8,039 nucleotides of DNA from an uncultured bacterium (lineage in GTDB: Bacteria > Planctomycetota > Phycisphaerae > Phycisphaerales > SM1A02): the NCBI GenBank assembly GCA_903861235.1, contig CAIOTP010000286.1, positions 1-8,039 of the forward strand, written 5' to 3'. The notes beneath the pieces are model-generated. The model searched no databases, was not told where the DNA came from, and was given only the letters and a program-made list of their open reading frames with translations. The position numbers and the translations under genes are program-made. This document shows, piece after piece, positions 1-5,534 of this stretch. How positions within the stretch are numbered: position 1 is the first letter of the stretch; each line of letters begins with the position of its first letter.

Positions 1-241
1 AGCAGGACTTCCCGGCATGCGAAGCATCACCGTCAACGGCTTCACCCTGACGGACGGCATCTACTACCGCCCCGAATGCGGCTCCGACCTGGACCAGAAC
101 GGGATCGTGGATGCGGGCGACATCTCCATCATCCTGCTGGACTTTGGGCAGTGCTACGAAACTCCACTTGTGGCACCTGCGGACCCCGTTCCCCCCTTGC
201 TCGAGGCGCAATCCGCGTCCGAGTTGCCGGCCCGCCGCTGA
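1..241 (+). CDS. C-terminal end of a large, probably exported protein with an EF-hand (dockerin-like) tail; 5' end outside window
   Basis: The reading frame is open from base 2 to the TGA at 239-241, so only the last 79 residues are visible and the start lies to the left. The visible part contains a calcium-loop motif, DLDQNGIVDAGDIS, with acidic or Asn residues at the EF-hand loop positions, followed by IILLDFGQC. Planctomycetota, and especially Phycisphaerae, put this kind of dockerin-like repeat near the C-terminus of large secreted proteins, where it is thought to serve in calcium-dependent folding or anchoring. The preceding residues (GFTLTDGIYYRPECGS) look like the end of an extracellular repeat domain, but I cannot name that domain. 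A Pro/Ala-rich tail of about 28 residues follows the loop, longer than usual after such motifs. The gene is followed by a strong terminator at 270-297. The main function cannot be stated from this fragment. Confidence 0.7.
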   Translation, partial: AGLPGMRSITVNGFTLTDGIYYRPECGSDLDQNGIVDAGDISIILLDFGQCYETPLVAPADPVPPLLEAQSASELPARR

Positions 242-269
242 CAGCCGCCCTCCATCCCCCACAAACGAC

Positions 270-297
270 AAGGCCGAAGGCATCTGCCTTCGGCCTT
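270..297. terminator. Bidirectional intrinsic terminator between the dockerin-tail gene and tRNA-Val
   Basis: A perfect 12-bp inverted repeat, AAGGCCGAAGGC and GCCTTCGGCCTT, is separated by a four-base ATCT loop. On the plus strand the 3' arm runs into TTT and ends transcription of the gene stopping at 241. On the minus strand it is followed by TTGTCGTTTG, a broken T tract, and lies 5 bases beyond the tRNA 3' end. The placement between two converging transcription units fits a shared terminator. Confidence 0.85.
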
Positions 298-302
298 TGC
301 AG

Positions 303-376
303 TGGGCGATGGGGGACTCGAACCCTCGACCTCACGGGTGTGATCCGTGCGCTCTAGCCAGCTGAGCTAATCGCCC
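303..376 (-). tRNA. tRNA-Val, anticodon CAC (reads GTG)
   Basis: The reverse complement folds as a complete cloverleaf. The acceptor arms GGGCGAT and ATCGCCC pair fully and the discriminator is A. The D-arm region carries AGCTCAGCTGGCTAGAGC. The anticodon stem CACGG/CCGTG closes the loop ATCACAC, giving anticodon CAC, which decodes valine GTG. The T loop is TTCGAGT. The second pair of the T stem (GAGGG with CCCCC) is an A-C mismatch, which is unusual but still allows the arm to form. CCA is not encoded, since ACTG follows the acceptor stem, so it must be added by nucleotidyltransferase. Length is 74 bases. The gene lies 39 bases downstream of tatA on the same strand, has its own -10 box at 388-393, and is followed by the 270-297 terminator. 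Confidence 0.95.
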
Positions 377-387
377 GAGGGACGAAG

Positions 388-393
388 ATTGTA
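388..393 (-). promoter_or_regulatory. Promoter -10 box for tRNA-Val
   Basis: On the minus strand the sequence reads TGTTACAAT, a five-of-six match to the sigma-70 -10 hexamer with a TG extended element one base upstream. The expected transcription start, about seven bases on, falls a few bases before the mature tRNA 5' end at 376. I see no convincing -35 box at 16-18 bases spacing; the nearest match, CTGACC, is 20 bases away. Confidence 0.55.
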
Positions 394-415
394 ACAGGAA
401 CCGGCCCGATCCCGG

Positions 416-700
416 TCAGGCCTGACGGTTGGCGTCCTGGGCCTGGGTCTGGCCTCGGGACACGGCGTCCGGGGCCTCGGGGAGCCTGCCGGGGGCGTCG
501 CCGGGCTCCTTCTGGGCGGCGGTGGAGACCTCGCTCAGGCCCTTCTTGAACTCCGTCACGCTGCGGCCCAGGCCGCGGGCCACCTCGGGCAGCCTCCGGC
601 CGAAGATGAGCAGGGCCAGGAAGACCAGGAGCAGCCACTCCCAGCCGTTGGGCATGCCGAGGGCGAGAAGGGGGGTTCCGGGCAGGGGTGTGCAGGCCAT
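416..700 (-). CDS. tatA: Twin-arginine translocase subunit TatA/TatE family
   Basis: TatA oligomerises in the inner membrane to form the pore through which the TatBC receptor passes folded proteins with twin-arginine signals. The protein has the family layout: a single N-terminal membrane helix (about residues 18-34, GWEWLLLVFLALLIFG), a Gly hinge, then an amphipathic helix beginning RRLPEVARGLGRSVTEFKKGL, then a polar low-complexity tail of about 45 residues. The FG..LPE and EFKKG signatures favour TatA over TatB. I chose the ATG at 700 (94 residues) over 763 because a -10-like box (TACCAT, 707-712) would start transcription at or next to it. An ATG at 655 gives a 79-residue form starting directly before the helix. 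None of the starts has a good Shine-Dalgarno site. The gene is divergent from mltA and is followed by tRNA-Val. No tatB or tatC is visible here. Confidence 0.9.
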   Translation of the reverse strand: MACTPLPGTPLLALGMPNGWEWLLLVFLALLIFGRRLPEVARGLGRSVTEFKKGLSEVSTAAQKEPGDAPGRLPEAPDAVSRGQTQAQDANRQA

Positions 701-706
701 GGGGGC

Positions 707-712
707 ATGGTA
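707..712 (-). promoter_or_regulatory. Candidate -10 box for tatA (possibly leaderless)
   Basis: The minus strand reads GGCTACCATG, giving the hexamer TACCAT, four of six to TATAAT. Only six bases separate the hexamer from the ATG at 700, so initiation at the usual distance would put the transcript 5' end on or beside the start codon. No -35 element is evident. The same GCTANNNT shape recurs before other genes in this window. Confidence 0.4.
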
Positions 713-731
713 GCCGACTGGGGGCCACCTT

Positions 732-754
732 CGGGAAAGGTCGCTATTTTCCCG
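732..754. repeat. Inverted repeat CGGGAAA-N9-TTTCCCG between divergent tatA and mltA
   Basis: Two perfect 7-base arms (732-738 and 748-754) are separated by nine bases. They lie in the 57-bp gap between two divergent genes, immediately upstream of the mltA start and overlapping the candidate mltA -10 box (745-750). It could be an operator dyad for a dimeric regulator or simply an RNA hairpin. There is no T tract, so it does not look like a terminator. Confidence 0.45.
745..750 (+). promoter_or_regulatory. Candidate -10 box for mltA (possibly leaderless)
   Basis: The sequence GCTATTTT gives hexamer TATTTT, four of six to consensus, ending seven bases before the ATG at 758. Together with the absence of a well-placed Shine-Dalgarno sequence this suggests a leaderless or nearly leaderless message. 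No -35 box is visible at standard spacing. Confidence 0.4.
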
Positions 755-757
755 GGC

Positions 758-2080
758 ATGCATGGATGCAGCCTCCTGGCCCGCGTGGCCCTGTCGTGTC
801 TTGTCCCCGCCGCCCTCCTGACCGCGCTGGCCGGGTGCCAGTCGCCGCCGCCGGAGACCAAGCCCGACTACACCCGACAGCTCGGACCGGGCGAGTGCGC
901 TCTCCGCAAGCTCGATCCCTCCGAGTGGCCCGACCTGGGCGCCGCGTGGCGCGTGCGCGATCCCGCGCTCAACACGGCGCTCGACCGAAGCATCAACTGG
1001 TTCGGTGCGCCGAGCACCAAGAGCAAGTTCCCCTTCATGCAGGTCTGCACCTGGGAGCAGGCCGCCGCCAGCGCCGTGGCCTTCCGCCAGCTGCTCAAGG
1101 ACAGCAAGGACGAGGCCGCCTTCATGGGCGCGCTCCGCCAGAACTTCGAGGTGTGGAAGACCGTGGGCTGGAACGGCGAGGGCACCGTGCTCTTCACGGG
1201 CTACTACAGCCCCGAGTTCAAGGGCAGCCTGAAGCGCACCGACGAGTTCAAGTACCCGCTCTTCAAGCGGCCCGCGGATCTGGTCACGGACCCCGCCACC
1301 GGCGAGCCCAAGGGTCGCCGTGGCAAGGACGGTTCGGTGCAGCCCTGGCCCGCCCGCAAGGAGCTGGAAGCCTCCGGCGCCCTGAACGGCACGGAGCTGG
1401 TGTGGCTGGCCAGCCCGCTGGACGTCTACATCGCGCAGGTCAACGGCAGCGCCAAGATCCTGCTTCCGGACGGCAAGCCCTACTACGTGGGTTACGCCGG
1501 CAAGACGGAGCGTCCGTACTACGGCCTGGGCACCGCCTGCGTGGAGGCCGGACTGATCGACAAGGACAAGCTCTCGCTCAGCGCCATCGTGGCGCTCTAC
1601 GGTCGCGAGCCCGCCAAGGTGCAGGAGCTCATCTGGAAGAACGAGAGCTACGTCTTCTTCACGGAGTACCCCGGTGACAACTGGCCCAGCGGCTCGCTGG
1701 GCTTCCGCGTGACCGACCGCACCACCCTGGCCACCGACAAGAAGGTCTATCCGCAGGGCGGCGTGGTGCTGGTGGACACCAAGAGCATCGGCGTGGGCGG
1801 CAAGCCGCAGCGCTTCCTGAAGTTCATGATGGACCAGGACACCGGCGGCGCCATCCGTGCGCCTGGTCGGGCGGACATCTACATGGGGGTGGGCCCCACC
1901 GCCGAAACGCTGGCCGGCGGCCAGCTGGCGGAAGGCACCATGTACTACGTGTTCCTGAAGCCCGAGGCGGTCAGCCAGTACGCGTTGCCCGAGCGGGCCT
2001 CCAAGGGCAAGTCGGGTTCCACCTCCCAGGGATCCAAGCCCTCCGGCCTGAAGGCGCCGGCGGGCGACCCGAACAAGTGA
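758..2080 (+). CDS. mltA: MltA-type lytic murein transglycosylase, lipoprotein
   Basis: MltA enzymes cleave the MurNAc-GlcNAc glycosidic bond of peptidoglycan with formation of 1,6-anhydro-MurNAc, acting in the periplasm on a membrane lipid anchor. The 440-residue protein begins with a lipoprotein signal peptide ending in the lipobox LAGC (Cys27). Family motifs follow in order: FTGYYSPE (from residue 146), a QVNGSAKILLPDG segment, SYVFF (297-301), and DTGGAIRAPGRADIYMG near the C-terminus. In the last motif Asp361 probably corresponds to the catalytic aspartate (Asp308 in E. coli MltA), with Asp373 as a second conserved acid of the 3D domain. A Lys/Ser/Gly-rich tail of about 30 residues extends beyond the domain. 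The ATG at 758 gives a clean signal peptide, whereas the in-frame ATG at 707 would add 17 residues in front of it. The gene is divergent from tatA and converges on purH. Confidence 0.92.
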   Translation: MHGCSLLARVALSCLVPAALLTALAGCQSPPPETKPDYTRQLGPGECALRKLDPSEWPDLGAAWRVRDPALNTALDRSINWFGAPSTKSKFPFMQVCTWEQAAASAVAFRQLLKDSKDEAAFMGALRQNFEVWKTVGWNGEGTVLFTGYYSPEFKGSLKRTDEFKYPLFKRPADLVTDPATGEPKGRRGKDGSVQPWPARKELEASGALNGTELVWLASPLDVYIAQVNGSAKILLPDGKPYYVGYAGKTERPYYGLGTACVEAGLIDKDKLSLSAIVALYGREPAKVQELIWKNESYVFFTEYPGDNWPSGSLGFRVTDRTTLATDKKVYPQGGVVLVDTKSIGVGGKPQRFLKFMMDQDTGGAIRAPGRADIYMGVGPTAETLAGGQLAEGTMYYVFLKPEAVSQYALPERASKGKSGSTSQGSKPSGLKAPAGDPNK

Positions 2081-2091
2081 TCCGCTGCGAG

Positions 2092-2114
2092 CTTCCGGTG
2101 ATCAGTGCCGGAAG
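2092..2114. repeat. Inverted repeat at the mltA-purH convergence, possible weak two-way terminator
   Basis: The arms CTTCCGG and CCGGAAG pair perfectly over seven bases around a nine-base loop that contains the purH stop codon (2102-2104). The two genes end only 21 bases apart, and this is the only dyad in the gap. There is no T tract on either strand, so intrinsic termination would be weak at best. Confidence 0.35.
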
Positions 2115-3688
2115 TGCCGCGTGCCGCTGATCAGCAGGGTCACGCCGCGCTCGCGGCAGAGGGCCTCGGTGTCCGCGTCGCGCCTGCTGCCGCCCGGATG
2201 CACGATGCACCCCACGCCCCCCTCGATCAGGGCCCTTGGGCCGTCGTCGAACGGGAAGAAGGCGTCGCTGGCGGCCACGGGAACGATCTTGCCCGCCGCC
2301 TGCAGGCGACCGCCGGCCTTCTCCACGGCGTGACGGCACGCGGCCACGCGGTCCATCTGACCGGCGCCCGCGCCCCACAGGCTTCCGCCGCCGCCGATGC
2401 AGACCGCGTTGCTCTTCAGGTGCTTGCTCACCACGCACAGGAAGGCGGCATCGCTTCGAGTGGCCGCGGTGGGCACGGGCCCGGCCACGTGCTGCAGCGC
2501 AGCGCCATCCACCCGCGCCGCGTCGGCCTCCTGCACCAGCAGGCCACCGGGCACGCTGCGGATCAGGCGCTGCGACGCCGTCCTGGCCCCTCGGCCACCC
2601 GCGGCGATCAGCCGCACGTTCTTCCACCTCTCCGCCAGCACCTGCACGGCTTCGGGATCGAAGGCGTCGGCCACCACCACCTCCAGGAATCGCTCCGGCC
2701 GGGCGATGCGCCGGGCCATGGTGGCGTCCACGCGACCCGCGATGGCCACGATGCCCCCGTAGGCCGCCAGCGGATCGCCGGCGTAGGCCAGGTCGAAGGC
2801 CTCGGCGGCATCGCCGGCCACCGCCGCTCCGCAGGGGTTGGTGTGCTTGATCACGCCGGCGGCCGCGCCGGCGCCCGTCAGATCCCGCAGGTCGCTCACC
2901 AGCTCGAGCGCCGCACCGGCGTCCAGGATGTTGTTGTAGGAGAGCGGCTTGCCCTCCACCACGCGGGCATCCACCACGCCCGGCTCGCTCGAGCCAGCCT
3001 CACGGTAGACCGCGGCGCGTTGGTGGGGGTTCTCGCCGTATCGGAGGCTGCTGACCCGCGTGAAGCGAAGGTCGAGCGTGCCCGGGAAGAGCTCGCCCGG
3101 TCCCTCCATCCAGGCCGCGATGGCCGCGTCGTACCTGGCCGTGTGCGCGAACGCCTCGGCGGCCAGCTCGCGACGCAGCTGGGCGTCGGTGCGTCCATCG
3201 CCGCGACGCAGTGCCTCCACCACGCGGTCGTACTGGCTCGGATCGGTGACCACGGTCACGAACGCGTGGTTCTTGGCCGCGCTGCGGATCATGGCCGGGC
3301 CGCCGATGTCGATCTGCTCGATGCACTCGTCAAAGCTCGCGCCGGGCCGGGCCACGGTGGCTGCGAAGGGATACAGGTTCACGCAGAGCAGATCGATGGG
3401 CTGGATGCCGTGCGCCTGCATGGCCTCCGCATGGGCCGGAAGGTCCGGCCGGCCGAGCAGCCCGCCGTGCACGCGGGGATGCAGCGTCTTCACGCGGCCG
3501 TCGAGCATCTCGGGGAAGCCGGTCACCTGGTCGATCGGCTTCACGGCAAGACCCGCGTCCGACAGGGCCTTTGCGGTGCCACCGGTGGAAACCAGCTCCA
3601 GACCCAGCGCCGCCAGACTGCGGGCGAACGGGATCAGATCCCGCTTGTCGCTCACGGAGAGAAGCGCCCGGCGCGTGGGCTGGCTCAT
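2102..3688 (-). CDS. purH: Bifunctional AICAR formyltransferase / IMP cyclohydrolase
   Basis: PurH catalyses the last two steps of de novo purine synthesis in the cytoplasm: formyl transfer from 10-formyl-THF to AICAR, then ring closure of FAICAR to IMP. The 528 residues match the usual family length. The N-terminal cyclohydrolase domain (about 1-200) shows ALLSVSDK, LVSTGGTAKAL, TGFPEMLDGRVKTLHP and HGGLLGR. The transformylase domain follows with SLRYGENPHQ (about 215), SYNNILDAGAALEL, KHTNPCG (Lys281-His282, the catalytic pair of the family), DPLAAYGGIVA, KSNAVCIGGGG, GAGQMDRVAA, SDAFFPFDDG, and the C-terminal end RHFRH. All key segments are present and the frame is unbroken. The start ATG at 3688 gives the canonical N-terminus. 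Its upstream bases show no Shine-Dalgarno sequence. It starts 6 bp after the stop of the propeller gene and is likely cotranscribed with it. Confidence 0.97.
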   Translation of the reverse strand: MSQPTRRALLSVSDKRDLIPFARSLAALGLELVSTGGTAKALSDAGLAVKPIDQVTGFPEMLDGRVKTLHPRVHGGLLGRPDLPAHAEAMQAHGIQPIDLLCVNLYPFAATVARPGASFDECIEQIDIGGPAMIRSAAKNHAFVTVVTDPSQYDRVVEALRRGDGRTDAQLRRELAAEAFAHTARYDAAIAAWMEGPGELFPGTLDLRFTRVSSLRYGENPHQRAAVYREAGSSEPGVVDARVVEGKPLSYNNILDAGAALELVSDLRDLTGAGAAAGVIKHTNPCGAAVAGDAAEAFDLAYAGDPLAAYGGIVAIAGRVDATMARRIARPERFLEVVVADAFDPEAVQVLAERWKNVRLIAAGGRGARTASQRLIRSVPGGLLVQEADAARVDGAALQHVAGPVPTAATRSDAAFLCVVSKHLKSNAVCIGGGGSLWGAGAGQMDRVAACRHAVEKAGGRLQAAGKIVPVAASDAFFPFDDGPRALIEGGVGCIVHPGGSRRDADTEALCRERGVTLLISGTRHFRH

Positions 3689-3694
3689 GGCGTC

Positions 3695-5119
3695 TCAGCG
3701 ACCCGGTTCGGTCGATTCGGCGGGCGCCTCGGCGGGAGCCGAGGCGGGCGCCTCTTCGGACGCGGCATCGGGAGCCGCAGTCTCGTCACCCGCGGACTCG
3801 GTGCCGCGGGTCCTGGAAGCCGGCTTGGGCAGCGGGTCCAGAGGCGAGCATCGCTGCATGCGACCGTCGTCCTGCAGCAGGATCAGGTCACCATCCGTGG
3901 GTGCGGACGCCGTCACGGAACGCACGCCGGGCAGGCTCACCGTCTCGCGCACCTTGCCGTTGGCGGTGTCCACCAGCGAGAGCGAGCGGGCCGACGCATC
4001 CCACACCAGCACGCCGCTGCGGACCCGCATGACGGGATCGCCGATCACGGCTTCGTTCTTCCACAGCACTTCGCCATCCAGGTGGCTCTGCTGGTCCTGG
4101 CCCTCGAGCCGGGTCCGAAGCGCCACCAGGCCGGTGCCGGGCACCTGGGTCATCACGAACTCCGGTGTGGCCAGGATGGGCCGATGCAGCGGGGCCAGGG
4201 CGAACCACTTCCACCGCACGCGACCGGTGCCCAGATCCAGGCAGCGGAGGTACTGGTCGTCCGCGCCCACCAGGGCCGCGTCCTCGGTGACCGCACCTGC
4301 CGTGCGGATGCGGCCAGGCAGTTCCAGCCGCCAACTCTTCACGCCGGTGGCGGGATTGAGCACGCAGATCTCGCCGTCTTCCGAGGTCTGCAGCACCAGA
4401 CCCTGGCCCAGCACCACGGGAGCAGCCGCAGGCTTGCCCTTCAGGCCGATGCTGCGGATCTCGGTGCACATGACCTCGCGGCGCGACACCGTCGTCTTGG
4501 GAAGACCCTGGATCCGACCGGGAGCCACCTTCTCGGGCGCGTAGCGGGGGATGTCCTCCTCGAACACGCGGAGCAGCGAGAGGTTCCGGCCCTTGGCGCC
4601 GAAGGCCAGCATGTTGCCCATGCTCACGGCTCCGGTGGAGGGGTTGTGGCGATAGGCCGACACGCCCATGACTTCGCCGGTGTTGCGATCGAGGGCCACC
4701 AGGCGATGGTCGCCCAGCGCCAGCAGCAGATCGCGTCCTTCGATCATGCTCCGGGTCACGGACTCGTATCGCTGCGCGGAGGAAGTGGGCTGGTTCTGCC
4801 AGCGGAGCTTGCCTGAGAGGCCGTCCACGCACAGCACCACGCCTGAACCGTCCCACACCACCACCTCCGAGACGGGGCTGGCAGGCTGGGCCTCGGTGGA
4901 GGGTGTGATGGACAGGCCGCCCCACGCCGCCCGGGGATCCCGGGGCAGTCCCACTTGCCAAGCATGCTTCAGGCCCAGACTGGCGGCCGTGCGACCATCC
5001 AGAATCTGGGCGGCGGCTGGCGCCTGGGCCGGGGCGGGAGCCGCACCCGTTTCGGGAGGCGGCGCCGCCTGGGCAAGCAGGGCGACAGGAAGGACCGACA
5101 GCAGGGCAATCCGTCTCAT
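3695..5119 (-). CDS. Secreted PQQ-like beta-propeller repeat protein
   Basis: This 474-residue protein has a Sec-type signal peptide (MRRIALLSVLPVALLAQA, probable cleavage before APP) and no lipobox. A short Pro/Ala-rich linker follows. The body consists of repeated beta-strand units with the PQQ/WD-like pattern of a hydrophobic strand, a residue pair such as LDR or VDG, then TG.V.W. The clearest units are at about residues 85-108 (CVDGLSGKLRW), 127-150 (ALDRNTGEV), 233-263 (VLNPATGVKSW), 279-303 (CLDLGTGRVRW) and 366-392 (LVDTANGKV), consistent with a seven- or eight-bladed propeller. The last 44 residues are a Glu/Ala/Pro low-complexity tail. No enzyme active site or PQQ-binding residues can be argued; BamB-like scaffolding or ligand binding are possibilities only. 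I preferred the ATG at 5119 to 5176 because it opens the signal peptide. A TACCCT box sits at 5143-5148. It is followed at 6 bp by purH. Confidence 0.85.
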   Translation of the reverse strand: MRRIALLSVLPVALLAQAAPPPETGAAPAPAQAPAAAQILDGRTAASLGLKHAWQVGLPRDPRAAWGGLSITPSTEAQPASPVSEVVVWDGSGVVLCVDGLSGKLRWQNQPTSSAQRYESVTRSMIEGRDLLLALGDHRLVALDRNTGEVMGVSAYRHNPSTGAVSMGNMLAFGAKGRNLSLLRVFEEDIPRYAPEKVAPGRIQGLPKTTVSRREVMCTEIRSIGLKGKPAAAPVVLGQGLVLQTSEDGEICVLNPATGVKSWRLELPGRIRTAGAVTEDAALVGADDQYLRCLDLGTGRVRWKWFALAPLHRPILATPEFVMTQVPGTGLVALRTRLEGQDQQSHLDGEVLWKNEAVIGDPVMRVRSGVLVWDASARSLSLVDTANGKVRETVSLPGVRSVTASAPTDGDLILLQDDGRMQRCSPLDPLPKPASRTRGTESAGDETAAPDAASEEAPASAPAEAPAESTEPGR

Positions 5120-5142
5120 GGTGTTTCGGCCTTGGGGCGGCG

Positions 5143-5148
5143 AGGGTA
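5143..5148 (-). promoter_or_regulatory. Candidate -10 box for the propeller-purH operon
   Basis: The minus strand reads TGCTACCCT, giving hexamer TACCCT (three of six to consensus) with a TG extended element. It lies between the terminator at 5175 and the ATG at 5119, so initiation here would leave a leader of about 17 bases. It is weak by consensus but is the only candidate in the 55 bases left after the terminator, and shares the GCTANNNT form seen before other genes here. Confidence 0.35.
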
Positions 5149-5174
5149 GCAGGCGGCGGCGATCGGCCGGGGCC

Positions 5175-5213
5175 AAAAAGAAACCAGCCGCACCCTTTTC
5201 GGATCGCGGCTGG
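5175..5213 (-). terminator. Rho-independent terminator on the minus strand
   Basis: On the minus strand a perfect 8-bp stem, CCAGCCGC with GCGGCTGG (5206-5213 and 5184-5191), encloses a 14-base loop and is followed directly by TTTCTTTTT. This is a textbook intrinsic terminator. It lies 321 bases beyond the prpB stop and 55 bases before the propeller start, so it ends a transcript that covers the 5214-5534 interval: either a long prpB 3' UTR or an independent small RNA. Confidence 0.85.
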
Positions 5214-5385
5214 CCTCCCTTTCCCTCAACCTTCCTTCACGTTCGGTGCTGTTGGAGCGAGGTAACCAGCGTTTGCCGGAAGAGCTTGTGAGAGGTTCCC
5301 TTTCCCTCGCAATCTCTCATCTGTGGGAGGTCCCTTTTCCTCACCTCAGAAGACCGTAACAACTGCTCCATGCTTCCGTCCGTGA

Positions 5386-5420
5386 TGCCGCGGCGGGAGT
5401 TCCCGTTCGCCGCCGCGACA
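5386..5420 (-). repeat. 11-bp GC-rich hairpin in the prpB-propeller interval
   Basis: The minus-strand arms TGTCGCGGCGG and CCGCCGCGGCA pair over eleven positions with one G-T wobble. The 13-base loop includes CGGGAAC and can itself nest a GGGAACTCCC mini-hairpin. It lacks a T tract, so it is a structural element rather than a terminator, and could be the 5' domain of the proposed RNA. Confidence 0.6.
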
Positions 5421-5534
5421 CCCCCATATTCGCATATGAACCGACAGATGTTGCAAGGTGGAGTGGATCTATTTTCACAGATTTCCCCCGTTTGAAACTG
5501 CCATGGGATGCCGTTTTTGGCCTCTGGCGGGGGT

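Larger units (their letters stand above)
5175..5420 (-). ncRNA. Candidate small RNA rich in ANGGA (CsrA/RsmA-type) motifs
   Basis: Between the 11-bp hairpin at 5386-5420 and the terminator at 5175-5213, the minus strand carries nine ANGGA motifs: ACGGA twice, ATGGA, AGGGA five times and AAGGA. Five fall in three near-identical elements, GAGG(A/G)AAAGGGA, at 5331-5342, 5297-5308 and 5216-5227. The first two can be closed by short GAGG/CCTC stems that put AAAGGGA in a loop, and a fourth AAAAGGG lies in the terminator loop. Repeated ANGGA in loops plus a terminal hairpin is the architecture of CsrB/RsmZ RNAs, which titrate the translational regulator CsrA. The 5' end is uncertain. TACGGT (5353-5358) with an extended TG could start a short form; TTGCAA at 5451-5456 might be a -35 for a longer one. 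No sequence homology to a known RNA family is claimed, and a prpB 3' UTR is the alternative. Confidence 0.4.
5120..5534. other. Gene-free interval between prpB and the propeller gene, rich in RNA-like structure
   Basis: This stretch of about 415 bases is visibly AT-richer than the flanking genes and contains no convincing protein gene. From right to left on the minus strand it holds a GC-rich hairpin over the prpB stop, a small CATAT-GCGA-ATATG hairpin (5425-5438), an 11-bp hairpin (5386-5420), four copies of a G/A-rich motif, a terminator (5175-5213) and then the promoter region of the propeller gene. Confidence 0.8.

Noticed and set aside
2105..4816. Very long plus-strand open frame antisense to purH and the propeller gene
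   Set aside because: It is His/Gly/Arg-rich with no domain character and mirrors the complementary strand of two well-supported genes; GC-rich DNA commonly gives such antisense frames.
5230..5345. Resemblance to SRP RNA (GGTGCTGTT, CCGGAAG on plus strand) and to the RNase P GAGGAAA element (minus strand)
   Set aside because: The conserved SRP GGAAGGAAGCAGCC domain and the RNase P 3' conserved segment are both missing, and the lengths do not fit.
5120..5534. Known riboswitch (TPP, cobalamin, glycine, purine, SAM)
   Set aside because: None of the conserved core strings of these classes could be found on either strand.
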